DNA of 64,000 nucleotides from Acanthacorydalis orientalis (GCA_034766995.1 CM068314.1:13350201-13414200); one strand, 5' to 3'. Shown: positions 50,821 to 63,280, counted from the first letter of the stretch. Made by a program: numbers and translations. The notes: a model not told the origin generated them from the letters alone.

Positions 50821-52120
50821 TATTTGTAAAATATTTTATATTTATTCTACAATTTATACTTTTCTATGAAATATTATTGTCACGTTTTATTTTTTTTTAA
50901 TGACCTATATGAAAAAAAATAGATAACAATTTATAAATAAAATATTATTTATAAATTGTCAAACTGTTTGTGGAAAGAAATCTACTAAAAGACTGAAATC
51001 TCAAACAAACATTCTGCTAATAATTTCTATAAAAATAACTGAAAGTAAATGAAAAACAAGTGTCTTCTAAAAACATGATCCAATATTTTTTAAGGTGGAT
51101 AAAATAAAATATGATTGTACAGCTATGGATATTTTTTTGTAATAAAATACAACTTTTCCAACACGTCAAAGTTCATCCCGATAAATATGCAATATGTATT
51201 TGTTTTTATTACCAAACGCAATCAATAACGATTCAAGATATTTTCATCCGGTAAATGATTTGTTTATAACCAAGGTATGACAGTATATTTATTTTATTGT
51301 AAATGTCACGGTATTTTACATATTTGTCAATGTTTTTGTTTATGTACGACACCGTCAAAGTAATAACTTAATGTATAAAATACGAACGATGTGTCAAAGT
51401 GAAAAGAATGTACAACGCATACAGGAATATCAACTTCGTGAAATTCATAAATCGTACGTGTTAGGGAAAAATATGCGTGAATACATGTTTGCATATTATT
51501 TATTGATTTAAAACAAAACCAATCTCTTACACGGTACACAGCTATGTGTCAACATCAAAAACCAAGTAAACAATACGTCAAACAAGTTCGCAAACTGAGA
51601 AGGAGATTAAAACGTATAGATTACAAAGCTGTAGAATCATATTGAAAAGTTAACAGGAAATGGAAGATTGGAGAAGAGGTATTTTTTTTAATATCGATAT
51701 GAAAATTCAATGATAATAATTCTATAAGGATAATTATATATTTTTTTTAATTTACAGAAAACATGTCATTTTTTATTCACCTGAGTTTCCTTTTATCAAA
51801 AATATAACATTATTATATTATTACTATTTTTATTAACAATAAAAATGTTTGTCTCAAATAAAATTTTATTAAATATAATATATTAATTTAACTTAGGAGA
51901 TTAACAGACAAACTCCATATTTTCTCAAAGTTAATATCGTTTATAAAAGAAATTAGCATTTAGAGAAATTTCACAATGTTACAAACCTATATAGAAATGT
52001 TATGCAGTCTCTATCTTACTCGTAAATTCGTGATAGAAAGTTTGTAAGTCCTCTAGTTTCTACATATTTTCACATTCATTTATTCGATGCATAAAAACAT
52101 TCTTCAAGAATATCTTCGTG

Positions 52121-52665
52121 CACTTATTGAACTATTTTAGTTATTGTAAACTTTTCAAACAAGTTTCAATTGATTTTACAAACTAATGATAAATTTTCAG
52201 TTCCTTTTTATGAACTGCATACATTTTTGTAGAACTCTACTTCTTTTTTGAATATAACTTGAAAGTATATTTAGAATCATTTATTTAGATTTTAAAAATA
52301 TCGTATTAAAACAAAAATAAAATTTGTAGAAATCAAAAATAACAAAATGACTACAGAAATTAGTTATTTATTTTATACCGACATATTTTCCAAATTAAAA
52401 CATATAAAAATATATTATTAACGAGTATATAAATGAATAAATGAATTCATTAATTTAATTTATTAAACGAATTTTCATTTTCATTAACGAGAAAAAAGTT
52501 TTATTTGAGACTCAAATTTATGTCGATACATAAAATATTTCACAACAAAAATGTATTTTTTCACTTATTGAACTATTTTAGCTATTGTAAACTTTTGAAC
52601 CAAATTGAAATGATTTTAACATTTGATAATAACTTTATTTATGACCTTCATACGTTTTTATATTA
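52121..52665. repeat. Diverged direct duplication (two units about 440 bp apart)
   Basis: 52128-52190 (CACTTATTGAACTATTTTAG, then TTATTGTAAACTTTTC) recurs at 52562-52620 (CACTTATTGAACTATTTTAG, then CTATTGTAAACTTTTG). Similarity extends into TGATTTTAC and the GAACTGCATAC / GACCTTCATAC region. Confidence 0.6.
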
Positions 52666-52669
52666 TTGA

Positions 52670-53045
52670 GTTAGTAGAAAAATAATTGCGGTTTATGACC
52701 TTCAAATTCATATATCTTTTTCTTTTTTTGATTTCTCTAGCTGTTTTAAGTGGTCCAGAACTGTTGTATGACAAACACCTAATTTTTGTGCAAGCTCACG
52801 AATTGTTATACATGGTTCTGATTCAACTAACACCTTCAGTTGGTTGTTATAAACTGAAGAATGACCCCCGTCACCTTCATCATCTTCAAGACTCTTTAAG
52901 AATGAATTTTTTGGAACCACCATTACACCATAAGTTCCTTAACAGAACCCACGCCAAAAGCATCGTTTAGTTTACGGGCAGTTCCTGCTGCTTTACTACC
53001 CATTTTGAACTCATACAAAAAAACATGCTTTTATTTGTTATCATA
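52670..53045 (-). pseudogene. Mariner family A copy 4: HTH region plus 3' end, minus strand, frameshifted
   Basis: The 3' end lies at 52670 (GTTAGTAGAAAAATAATTGC, then TATGACCTTCAAATTC). Reading the minus strand, the HTH region is recognisable in two frames: GSKAAGTARKLNDAFGVGS, then after a frameshift VYNNQLKVLVESEP and ELAQKLGVCHTTVLDHLKQL, ending at a stop after LEKSKKEKDI. The 5' part of the element is missing beyond about 53045, where sequence like the GATCA foldback repeat begins. Confidence 0.78.
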
Positions 53046-53049
53046 AACT

Positions 53050-53240
53050 AATTTTTCATGCCTTCAAAAACCATAAAAATTATCTGATCAAAATATTCGA
53101 TAATTGCTTTTTTATAAATTTTATTGTTGTTTATTTGAAATTAAATGGCGATTCCATTACCTAATACATACTAAAGTACACAAAAACTACCGAAGTAATA
53201 ATATAAATGATGAATAATTAATTACTGATAATTTTTACCA
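53050..53240. repeat. GATCA foldback repeat (family G), partial, abutting mariner A copy 4
   Basis: CCATAAAAATTATCTGATCA, then AATATTCGATAATTGC and TTGTTGTTTATTTGAAATTA, resemble the copies at 14550 and 20036. It begins where the mariner copy on the left stops. Confidence 0.4.
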
Positions 53241-53739
53241 CGAAAGAATTTTATTGCGAAAAAATGAAAATTTATACACATTTCGAAGGCGATATCAATA
53301 TTACCAGGGCAGTAAATGACAAATATTTTTTTAAATATGTTTGACCAGAAAAATATTTGATACTTAGAGGGAACTGAAAAATTAATTTGAGAAATTCCTA
53401 TAGTATTTGAGCAAATTCGATAATGATGAATACTACAGTACATGTTCATATCTGCAAGTTATCTGAAGATGATAACTGATTAAAAGTGCATTCGTACACA
53501 CTGACATTGTAATACTTATGTCCACTGTTAGAGCATTTGAAACGCCACTTCAGAGTGGAGATGAAAACGCTTGAAGAAAGACTGAGTTTTATAAAGTTTT
53601 TCTTAGAATGCTTATTTTAAAACTTACGTTTATTTTTTTTTGACATGTAGTCTTATTCAAAAATATATTTACTAAATTGTACAACGAAAAATTTAAAGTT
53701 GTCCAAATAAGTATTACACATACACAAACACATACATAC

Positions 53740-53741
<2 letters not shown>

Positions 53742-53780
<39 letters not shown>

Positions 53781-53783
53781 CAC

Positions 53784-53840
<57 letters not shown>
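53742..53840. repeat. Two (TA)n arrays separated by a mariner end relic
   Basis: TA arrays at 53742-53776 and 53787-53840 are separated by GATGCACACC (53777-53786), which resembles the right tip of mariner family B. Confidence 0.85.
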
Positions 53841-53842
<2 letters not shown>

Positions 53843-54456
53843 TGTGCAAATTAATTCGGGGCCTTTCAATTGAATCAATTATAATTCTGTTTGGAATTAA
53901 AATATTTTTTTGTTGTTTTAGGATTTGAAAGCACCAACCTTAACATTTAAAAAAACTATTTATCTTGGTAAACAGCACAACCTCGCAAAAAAATAGTGAA
54001 AACGATGACGTTCGAAAAGCATTATATTAAGCATTGCATACTTTTCGAATTTCAGTTGAAAAAATATCCTGGCTAAGAATGTGACAAGTCATTTTTTCTT
54101 GAACAAAACTCGACCGCACGTCACAAAAAGACCAAAGTCATTATTTGTTCGTTGGGCCGGAAAGTTCTCCCACAAGTGGTTTATTTAACGGATCTAGTCA
54201 ATAAGATTATCACCTGTTCCGGTCGCTCTAGCATCATCTGGCTGATACTTATTTTAAAACAATGGAAGTGGTTCGAAAATGCATTACAATTTTAACGACT
54301 CAAAACCGAAATATTTTTTCCTACAAGGGATTCTTCAGTTACCCGATTACGCAAAGTATACAAAAGAATGAGGTACATTTTAAGGATGATAATTAATTCT
54401 ATTTTTTCGTCAATGAATATTCATTTCCTATAAAAAAAGTACCGAATTAATTGTAC

Positions 54457-54459
<3 letters not shown>
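53841..54459 (+). mobile_element. Mariner family B, internally deleted (619 bp)
   Basis: It starts GGTGTGCAAATTAATTCGGG right after a (TA)n tract and ends CCGAATTAATTGTACACT right before another. It keeps the 5' region (ATGACGTTCGAAAAGCATT) and then the C-terminal third of the transposase, in which VICSLGRKVLPQVVYLTDL-like residues and the following LADTYFK-type segment can be read, with stops. The middle of the transposase is missing. Confidence 0.8.

Positions 54460-54509
<50 letters not shown>
54460..54509. repeat. (TA)n microsatellite right of mariner B
   Basis: About 49 bp of AT repeat directly after the element's right end. Confidence 0.93.
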
Positions 54510-54513
<4 letters not shown>

Positions 54514-54879
54514 TTAAAGAGTCAATAGACTTCTTAAATATAATATTAAAATGTTTTTACTTCATTTCAAATTTTATTTGGAAAAATAACTGCAAAATAT
54601 TTTTCATGAATGTAAAATACACAATCGTTCTACATCTAAATTCAAATTTATTCTAGTTTTTCTGTGCAATTCGTTCTTTTTCTTGAAATACCAATTTCTC
54701 TTTTATACAAATGATGAATAGAAGCTTAGACAGATTTTTTTCGTAATACATTAAGAATCGACAAAGGGTTAGCTCTAAATATACAAAAACCCCTACAAGC
54801 ACTCCATTCAAGATTTTCGATCGAGCGGACATAAACTCGGACGTTTTGAATATCAAGAGAATATATTCCACATATAATA

Positions 54880-55205
54880 CCATATTGAATCTAACTGTAA
54901 TTTACACGAGGTGTTGCTTCACCTGCATTTCCATGACTGAATGCTAATAGATAGTTTCAAAAACGTGGCAGAGTCTATGTAAATCCGAAGCATTGAACGA
55001 TGCTGTACACCCCTCTGCTGCTATCCTCTATTTACATGTTTATCGAGCCGGCAGGGGATGTAAATTCTGTGTGCTGAGATCAGTCTAGGGATTTATTGAC
55101 GCTATTCGTGTAATGTAATGGCGCGTATGCTGGCCTCCGCCTTAACTCCAGTCACGGACTATCTCGTTTCAAGTCCAGTACCGTTACATACAGAATAAGG
55201 GAATA
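54880..55205. other. GC-richer island, function unknown
   Basis: About 320 bp of balanced composition (GAGCCGGCAGGGGATGTAAA, AATGGCGCGTATGCTGGCCT), with no frame above 50 codons and no similarity to the repeats here. It is a candidate conserved element in the upstream intron. Confidence 0.3.
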
Positions 55206-55451
55206 GAATTGAACGATTTCAGACTTTTTGTCCGACAGATTTTAAAATTAACTTTATTTGAATTATTTATCATAATAAAACAGAATTTTAATATTGAAGT
55301 CATATCATAAATTTAATAGTTTCAGTGAAATATGTGTATAAAAGCTATTTATATAATAAATAATATATTTAAGGTATACTCAATAAAAACTATATAAAAC
55401 AGCTAATATATAACAATCGATAAAGAGTTATATATATATATATATATATTA

Positions 55452-55495
55452 GTGTGTAAAAAATTAATTCCTTAAAAATTATATTATAAACTTTA
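55452..55495 (+). mobile_element. Possible mariner family B end fragment
   Basis: GTGTGTAAAAAATTAATTCC next to a (TA)n tract resembles the family B terminal repeat. Nothing further of the element is recognisable, so this is weak. Confidence 0.3.
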
Positions 55496-55919
55496 CACTA
55501 TTATATAAAAAAATATTATTACAAAATGAAATTCGATATTACTTTCTCATAAAGCAAGTGTTGTATAAATTACATAAAAGAAGTTCTGGCAGTAAAACCG
55601 TTTAGGAAATGGAGCTAATGAAGCGGTAAAAATGTGAAACAAGTGGGAAGAAAATGAAATCAATAGAAAACAAAGTTGATAAGAAAATGAGATTCAAAAA
55701 CATAGCAAACATTTATATATAAAGTGAAGAATAAACTTCAACGCAAAAAGACAGCTAGTTTTTTATGTTCGTTTCTTAAATTTTGAAGAATGTAATAGAG
55801 AATATTAAATTTTAACAGATTTACATGAAATTAATTAAATTTTTTTGATAAAAATGTGTACGGTTTTTCAATATTTTTTCATAAAATTTAATTAATTACA
55901 ATATCATTTGGGAAATGGG

Positions 55920-56060
55920 TGGAATTCACTTTCACAAATTAATTATTTTGTCATCCCAGAAAAAAACAAAATAATTTATAATCAAAAATGTTTCGTCATT
56001 GATTACTGATCAATTTTGTTTGTTTTTTGTATATATTTTAATGAAAAATCTATTAGATTG
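55920..56060. repeat. GATCA foldback repeat (family G), half copy
   Basis: GGAATTCACTTTCACAAATT, TTTGTCATCCCAGAAAAAAA and ATCAAAAATGTTTCGTCATT, then GATTACTGATCAATTTTG, follow the family order for one arm only. Confidence 0.45.
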
Positions 56061-56107
56061 ATAAACTACAGAAAATAAGTAGTTTTCGATCATTGTGTAC
56101 GAATCCT

Positions 56108-56312
56108 AAATGTCATGTATGAGTTTGTTCCTTCTACGATTGACTCCGACTTTCATCATTTTCAGATATAACTTGAAATAATGATCTAAATAAATTTAAA
56201 AGCGCATACATAGATTTGAAGAAAGATCTAAAGATGTTGAAAGTTCAAAAGCAGGTGATAGAAGAAATGAACTCATACCTGACCTGCATGATTAAAACAG
56301 AATAATCATGAA
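56108..56312. repeat. Foldback repeat (family F), second copy
   Basis: The left arm GTATGAGTTTGTTCCTTCTA pairs with the right arm GATAGAAGAAATGAACTCAT; ACTTTCATCATTTTCAGAT pairs with GATCTAAAGATGTTGAAAGT. The right outer motif AGAATAATCATGAAAA is the inverse of the outer motif at 50642. Confidence 0.6.
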
Positions 56313-57119
56313 AAAAAGATACACAGGAAACCAAGACAATAAATAATAATTATTATTGTTTAAAAAAATAACAACTAGTTGAAAAAAGATAATTGGATAT
56401 TAAATTTAGATCAATTAATTGACAGTATTTGCGAATTTCTACTTTAAAAAAGGATAGAGTTTTCTTTAATAGAAAAAAATATTCATATTTTTAAAGAATG
56501 GTTAAAATATATACTTAATCATTTATTACTTATTAATTTTAAAAAAAATTATTGAAATCAAATCTCGTTAGTCAGTTATTAATTTAAATTCATATTATAT
56601 TTTTGATGAAAGAATACAAATGTATAAGAAAATATTTATTTTATGAACAAAATATAAAATTACTAAATATAGGAATTTAAACTTCTCACAAATTATTTTT
56701 TGTATAATTAATCTATTTATTCTTGAGTGTACATTATTAATAAAACGTAACATAGTTCTTAAACCAGAATATTTTCTCATTGTTGATGAATATAATTATG
56801 GAAAAAGACTTTTTAGAGGAAGAAAGAAATAATTGGATAATTTGATAAATAATAATTGTTCAAACTTTATTTTAAACAACTAAAGAAGACATTGTTGTTA
56901 AACACAAAAACATGTTTAATTGACTCCCTCTTTTCAATTACATCCATTTGTTAATATCACGTTTTATATTCTTATTAAAAAACATTCATAAATTGGAAAC
57001 AACGCAAAAAAGCAGTTATAAGTTTCAAGGAAAGAAACTCAACTAGTTAATGTCAGAAGTACCGAAATTTTCCATAACATAAAATAACAACCGTCAGTGA
57101 ACAAGAAACAAGTAGAAGT

Positions 57120-57429
57120 TGGCATAATGGTACAAATACTTCCAAATCCGTACACACACATCTGTTACTACTGTAACAACACGTATACCTCTACAACACG
57201 AAGACATATTGAAAGGGGACGACGACGACAAAGAACGGCGTCACGGAATAAAGTTAAGAAAAAGCAATTTTAACGCTCAAGACTGTCGAATTGATTTCTA
57301 CAAGCTGGCGGTGTTCGCTCCAGCAATGTCCCTTCCGCCTCGCGAAAACGACATCGTATATATTGGACTGAGAAAAGATTTGTATGTGTGTATGTATGTA
57401 TGTATGTGCATACACACACACACACACAC

Positions 57430-57500
<71 letters not shown>

Positions 57501-57640
57501 TATGCGTATGTGTTGGCGATTGAGGAGAAGATTGGTGACTCTAGTAGAGGTAGACGATGGTGAAAAACGCGCTTTCCTCTTGCGAAACTATACGGACTAG
57601 CTTCTGTGTCGATTACTAGGTTGTAACTAGACCGGCTGCT
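57120..57640. other. GC-richer island interrupted by (CA)n-(TA)n
   Basis: Balanced sequence at 57180-57380 and 57500-57640 is split by a compound microsatellite. A 104-codon plus frame runs into the microsatellite translation. The first 60 residues (DDDDKERRHGIKLRKSNFNA and on) match nothing I know. It may be an exon or regulatory DNA. Confidence 0.3.
57411..57497. repeat. Compound microsatellite (CA)n-(TA)n
   Basis: ACACACACACACACACACA then about 68 bp of TA repeat with one ACAT step. Confidence 0.93.
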
Positions 57641-58079
57641 ACACTTTAGAGAGACGATATCGATACAATCATAATAAAAGGAAATAATCCGTTTCTGTCA
57701 AAATATAGAGAGATGAAAACACTATTATATATTCCATTTTATAGACAATACATTGTTCCTTACAATTATATTTTAAATCGATCAATCTTTCTATTTAATT
57801 GTGTTAAAATCTCACGAACTACCTCAAATCATAAATATGTATTGTATACTATGTAAAATGTATATTTTGATGAAATTCCTCGAACAATCTCAGATGTATT
57901 TCACGTCGAGTTTATTAAAAGTATACAACAGAACAGAACTAATAGCAACAGCGGAAATAAACTCACTACTCAGAACAATTAATTTAGAAACTAATCCGCA
58001 GCATCCCACAAATATTCACTTTACATTTTATTTACATACTAGAGAGTAAGCTTTCAAAATACATAAAGTAACATTAATT

Positions 58080-58440
58080 CCACTTAGATGCGTTCACATA
58101 ATTCGCTGATATGTTCAAACAGACGTAGTGCTGATCTGACCGTGCCTTTATAGCAGATTGTACTACTGTTACAAGAATAGTTGTTGATGGGGTTTTAGTG
58201 TCGAGGCTCTTGGAGATGGGATGTTAGGTAGTCGTTGTACAACAAAACGTAACACCGTTGCGATGTACGGGCGTGCAGTGGCGAACAAGTTCTTGGAAAT
58301 ACTACCACAACAGTGTATAACGTGAACCGCAAAACATGGCACCAGAGACTTTGTGTGGAAGACCTCTTGATGGAGATGTTGTAATGCGAATGTTTCTAAC
58401 CTTTAATCTGATGAGTGTACTCTACAATCCAACTGTACTG
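58080..58440. other. GC-richer island, function unknown
   Basis: Balanced composition with ATGTACGGGCGTGCAGTGGC and GGAAGACCTCTTGATGGAGA. No frame and no repeat partner in the window. Confidence 0.3.
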
Positions 58441-59447
58441 TTGCTACGCTACAAATTGTTGGCATTTTCTTGTGGATTATATATGTCTGAAATACACTTT
58501 TAGACATATATACACATTTATCTACATATGGTATATATATATATATATACATACACACACATACATATATATATATATACATAATGCTACAGCTTCAAAA
58601 TAACTGCACATGAATAAATATTCACTGGCAAATCCTCTCAACAACATATGGAATGCAGAACTGTCCTTACTTTGTATATCTCAAAAATCATACTTCACAC
58701 ATTTTCAGTGAATGTATTATATATGAAGTATTAAATGAGAAGAAATGTATATCTTCTCAAGGTAAATATTTACACCTATAAAACTAATATGAACAATTAG
58801 TTAAAAAATTACACTAGAGAACAAAATTAAACTTTTTTTGACACACGAGTATTTACCAGTGTCATTAAATTGTTTCCTATTAAGAAATTAAGAAAAAACT
58901 ATTAGATTAAATCATAATTGTTTGTTTCTATTAACAGTAAAAAACTCCTATTTCTAAATATTGATTCCGTATTTTAATAGTTGAGTAATTTAATCGTTGT
59001 TTAACTTTATTGTAAGATGAATAAAATATAATGATTTAAAACTGGAATACACTAAGAATAAAGTCTGACAAAAATTAGATTTCAATTCGATATTTTACAC
59101 ATTATTTTTTTCATAGTCAAATTTTTTAAGTAATAGAGAAATTAATACATTTTCATTCAACTTCTTGTCGAATATCTGCTTATTTAATTTTCTGAAACAT
59201 TATAATCCCAAATAAAATTCAAAACAACTCTATACTAAACTTGACACGGTTACAATTTTACAATTATAAAATCATGACCAATTATATCCAAACATGGAGT
59301 AGTGCTGTATTAAAATAATTTAATTTCAGTACTTATTTTTGTCTATTTTACTCTAAAATTAATAAACAAGCAAGAAAGAATTTACTTTTGAAATCATAGT
59401 TATAAAAAGTAACTAGATAAAATGTCAATTTCATTTTTGTTCCATCA

Positions 59448-59449
<2 letters not shown>

Positions 59450-59520
<71 letters not shown>
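59450..59520. repeat. (TA)n microsatellite
   Basis: About 70 bp of uninterrupted AT repeat. Confidence 0.95.
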
Positions 59521-59522
<2 letters not shown>

Positions 59523-59879
59523 CAAAAAAATATATTGATTTCTGAGGATTATAGCAAAGACTGATGAATAATAAATAATTACTGATGACCGTTTCATGAC
59601 ATTAAATTGGATTCGATGTAAATATAAATTCCAATTTCGATATGAGACCAATTCAAATGCACTGATTTCTAAATAATAATGGCATCTAAATATAAAATAA
59701 TAACGTTAATATCGGCGAATCGATTTCGATAATGACATTTTGATAGTAATATACATATAAACGAAAAATCGATACAATATGTAATAAATAATCGTGTCAT
59801 AAATGTAAATCATTTGATATGAAATATACTTTTTCCAATTGGCTAATAAATTCAATTGGTTGCAATAGCGGTAAAGCAG

Positions 59880-60410
59880 TATGTCTGGTATCGTCCCTCG
59901 GTATTTTCGTATTCAAATATTCGATTAAGCACAATTTAGATTCAACCATAATTCTTGCGAAATGTATGTAAACTGAGCTACTTTACTGGCTGGAACTATG
60001 GCATTTTAACTTTACAGCCTGCTGCAATCGAGTCGAAATTGTTTCCGAAAAAAGTATCTGGTGGCGGCTGTTGTACAAGAATAAACGTAGCACACGATGC
60101 GATCTCGACTGTGTCTGTCTCTTGCTGAACGAGTGTCAGTTGCGTTCGACGACAATGACTCGTTCTGAACATTGTTCTTGTATATATGTGAGGTTATATG
60201 TTTGTGTGTGTATGACTTTTTTTTGGAACATTCTAACTGCAAATTTGCTCGAGGAAACAATAGCAGTTTGAACGCAACTAGAATATTAGACGAGGTTATG
60301 TGTTCACATATACGGAATGGTGTTTTTGCGTTACAATTTGAATGCAATTTAATTGGGAATTGCTGGGGTTTATATTGAGTTATTATTTGCAGTTGTTACT
60401 TTCGACTCGA
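59880..60410. other. GC-richer island, function unknown
   Basis: About 500 bp with near-balanced composition and CG dinucleotides (CACGATGCGATCTCGACTGT). The frames of 66-111 codons on both strands overlap and look like chance. Confidence 0.3.
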
Positions 60411-60623
60411 GTGCTGTTATTTATACATTTATTGCTTGCGTGGTTCCCTTTTAATGTTTCGACATGTATTTTCAACAGATAGTCGTATATAATTTATTAG
60501 TACTGTTATCGAGTCAATATGTATATTTTTACAGATACCGTGCAATAGTGAAAACGAAATATCAGTTGTTTGATCAAAGTTATATTTTTAAATAAAGATT
60601 TATTTTCTACACTTGTATGAGTT

Positions 60624-60629
<6 letters not shown>

Positions 60630-60675
<46 letters not shown>
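60630..60675. repeat. (TA)n microsatellite
   Basis: About 45 bp of AT repeat. Confidence 0.93.
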
Positions 60676-60678
<3 letters not shown>

Positions 60679-60808
60679 GACATTAGAAAACTAATAAACT
60701 ATGAGAACGTTGAAAATTTATATATAAATATAGAAAAGTCTAATATATAAAATAAAGATTAATTGAGGATTGAGCCAATTTTTCAATCAGTTTTTGTTAA
60801 TAAATATA

Positions 60809-61011
60809 GAATGATTCAATTTTGGCTTACACATAGACGTATTAAAAGGAGGCGCAGGGGTTAAGAAAAGTCATGTTATTTTTTATTTAGCACTTTGATT
60901 CAATTCAATACTAAAATACAATTTAACTAAAATACTAAATGGGATATAAAATATTATTTTTTTTATTTTGTGCGTTTTTTTTAATACTTTCGTATAGAAG
61001 TTGAATCATTG
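60809..61011. mobile_element. MITE D copy 2 (203 bp)
   Basis: GAATGATTCAATTTTGGCTT at the left and AAGTTGAATCATTG at the right are inverted and lie next to TATA on both sides. The inner parts (AATACTAAAATACAATTTAA) resemble the interior of the copy at 29524 (CAATTGTATTTTAGTATTGA, inverted). Confidence 0.6.
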
Positions 61012-62370
61012 TATAGTTTTTATTCTTTTTTTCTACATTATAGTTATTTCTGTATCGAGCTTCGTTCTAAAGCTCTTTTTCATGTATTATAAATAAAATA
61101 ATATCTTTTTTAAATGATTTTTCTCATTTTTAATAATTGAAAATGTTTCATGAATATATTTCTGCAAAATTTTTTTATGTATACTAGAAAATTACTCCAT
61201 TTAAGATAATTATTTAGTACTAAAATATTTCTTTTCCTTAACTTTCGATTTTTGAGTTAAAAAGACGACCGAATACATTTGACAAACTTGATCAATTCAA
61301 ATAGTTTACAAAAATAAAATAATATAAAATAAAACTTTATATATATATATAACCTTACTTGAAACAAAAAAAAATAATGGACATTATATTTTTAAATCTT
61401 ATATTTAGCAATAAAATATTTAGTCGGTGATAAAATAAAAAGTACTAAATCGTCATTCTGAGAAGAGATAAAATAAGATTTAACGAGAAATATTTTGAAA
61501 AAACTTTTACGAAGAGTATTTTCTGCGAAATATTTTTATAAAAAAAGAAACTTAATACGAAAGTAAACTGTGAATATTTCTATATCAACATATTAAAAAA
61601 AATCATGCAAGCCAGTTTCACGTTACAGAAATGATAAATGTATTTATTTTGATTTATTTTTAAATAACTTTACTCTTGTTTATTACTAAAATAACAACAG
61701 TAAAAATATTATAAAAATGGAAACGAAAAGAATAGAAAATTCTGTTTTCAGTCTATTTGTTTCTGGTTGAACGTAAATAAACTATATAAAAGTATAATAT
61801 TTCGAATGGAGCGAAGATGGGAGATAGAAAAAAAGTCAATTCGTCAGTTTGCAGTCATCCGCACACAGATTCATCTTCTGTGAAAACCACTACCAATACA
61901 AAATCTGCTGTGTTCTTTATCCCACCCACTGATTCATGTCAGAGCTAAAGAATATTCACAATGGCTCCGATTACTTGCTATATTTTATTGTGCGTTGAGC
62001 GTAATCTCTCTGAACAGTGGCGTTTTATCACTGTAAACAATATGGGCACCAATCCACTCAAAATAGACATTATTTGGAACATGACATTGTGTGCAAAAAT
62101 ATTTATATACGCAGAAAAATATATACAAAGTCTTATAAACACTTAAACACACACACAAATATATATATATATATATATATGAATCATAATTGAAACAGGA
62201 AGCTCATTACGTGTTCATTTCACTCATTTTCTCTTATCAAAAAAGGAGACATTAGTTTTTGGACTACCTTTGAATATATAAGATAATACATATGTTTGGC
62301 GCCTTTCATCATTATATATATATATATATATATATATAAATATAATTATTTTTATATATAAATATATATA
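61012..62370. other. AT-rich intronic DNA, no gene seen
   Basis: A GC-richer patch at 61800-62060 (GCAGTCATCCGCACACAGAT) carries only a 61-codon frame with no family. Short (TA)n tracts at 62160 and 62312. Confidence 0.5.
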
Positions 62371-62700
62371 AAAATAATTACGGTTTTTGACCTTCAAATT
62401 CTCTTCCAATTTTCTCTTTTTTTTATTTTCCTATCTGTTTTAAGTGGTCCAGAACTATATATATATTGGATGATTAACGCTTAACTTTTTTATGAGCGGT
62501 GTCTGCTGCTTTACCCGTATTGAACTCGTACAAAAAATGCTCTTATTTGCGTCTTTTCTATCTTTAAATCAATGTTCCAATTTGAAGAAAAATTAATAAT
62601 AAAATCAATGTCGATTTTACCAAAATACAGACCGAAAAATACACTTTAAAGTGATATTAACATGAACACAAATAAATTACACTTTCATTGAAAAAAAATA
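62371..62700 (-). mobile_element. Mariner family A copy 5: further deleted, with a (TA)n inside
   Basis: On the minus strand the left part (TTTTTTCAATGAAAGT, then TTAAAGTGTATTTTTCGGTC) matches the copy at 7940. The start of the HTH (GTACGAGTTCAATACGGGTA) is followed by a jump to the end of the HTH (GTTCTGGACCACTTAAAACA) and the 3' end (GAATTTGAAGGTCA). At 62456-62466 a TATATATATA run replaces a CA found in other copies. The outer 3' terminal repeat has merged into (TA)n. Confidence 0.72.
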
Positions 62701-62753
62701 TAATTAGCGTCCAGAAAACAAGAATCGCATTTATTTTACTACCACCATATATG

Positions 62754-62754
<1 letters not shown>

Positions 62755-62794
<40 letters not shown>

Positions 62795-62795
62795 G

Positions 62796-62837
<42 letters not shown>
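62755..62837. repeat. (TA)n microsatellite with interruptions
   Basis: TA blocks separated by TATGTATA steps and one TAAATA. Confidence 0.9.
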
Positions 62838-62839
<2 letters not shown>

Positions 62840-63278
62840 TTTTTATCAATTTTCAAATATCAAAATTTTCATCTATCCATAAACTCATAACAAAAATATA
62901 TGAAAAATAGAAGCAACAATTGAAATTAAGATTTATTGATAAAGAATGAGAAAAGAAATAAATTTAATATTATACAAAATAATGCGATGAGAAACCCAGA
63001 GAAGTATTCATCCAAGACAACTAGGATTAATATAGCAAACCGGTACGTCACTGTCGTGAAACATAATCAGAAATGAACGATTAGGTAAAGCGTGATGAGC
63101 GTTGTATAGGGAACGGAATTGGAGAATATCTGCAAAACGCAGGAAATGTACAGAAAATTCCAGAATGGATCTGTAAAGAGATCCAGCTATTTGATTTTAC
63201 CACCCTCGTCTTCCAAATACTAGTCTCCATCGTCTTGTCAATTACTATAAACGTAATTATATACAATGTTTGTGTTAA

Positions 63279-63280
<2 letters not shown>

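Noticed and set aside
57209..57600. 104- and 70-codon plus frames around a (CA)n-(TA)n array
   Set aside because: Half of each is microsatellite translation. The remainder is not recognisable, so it is listed only as an island.
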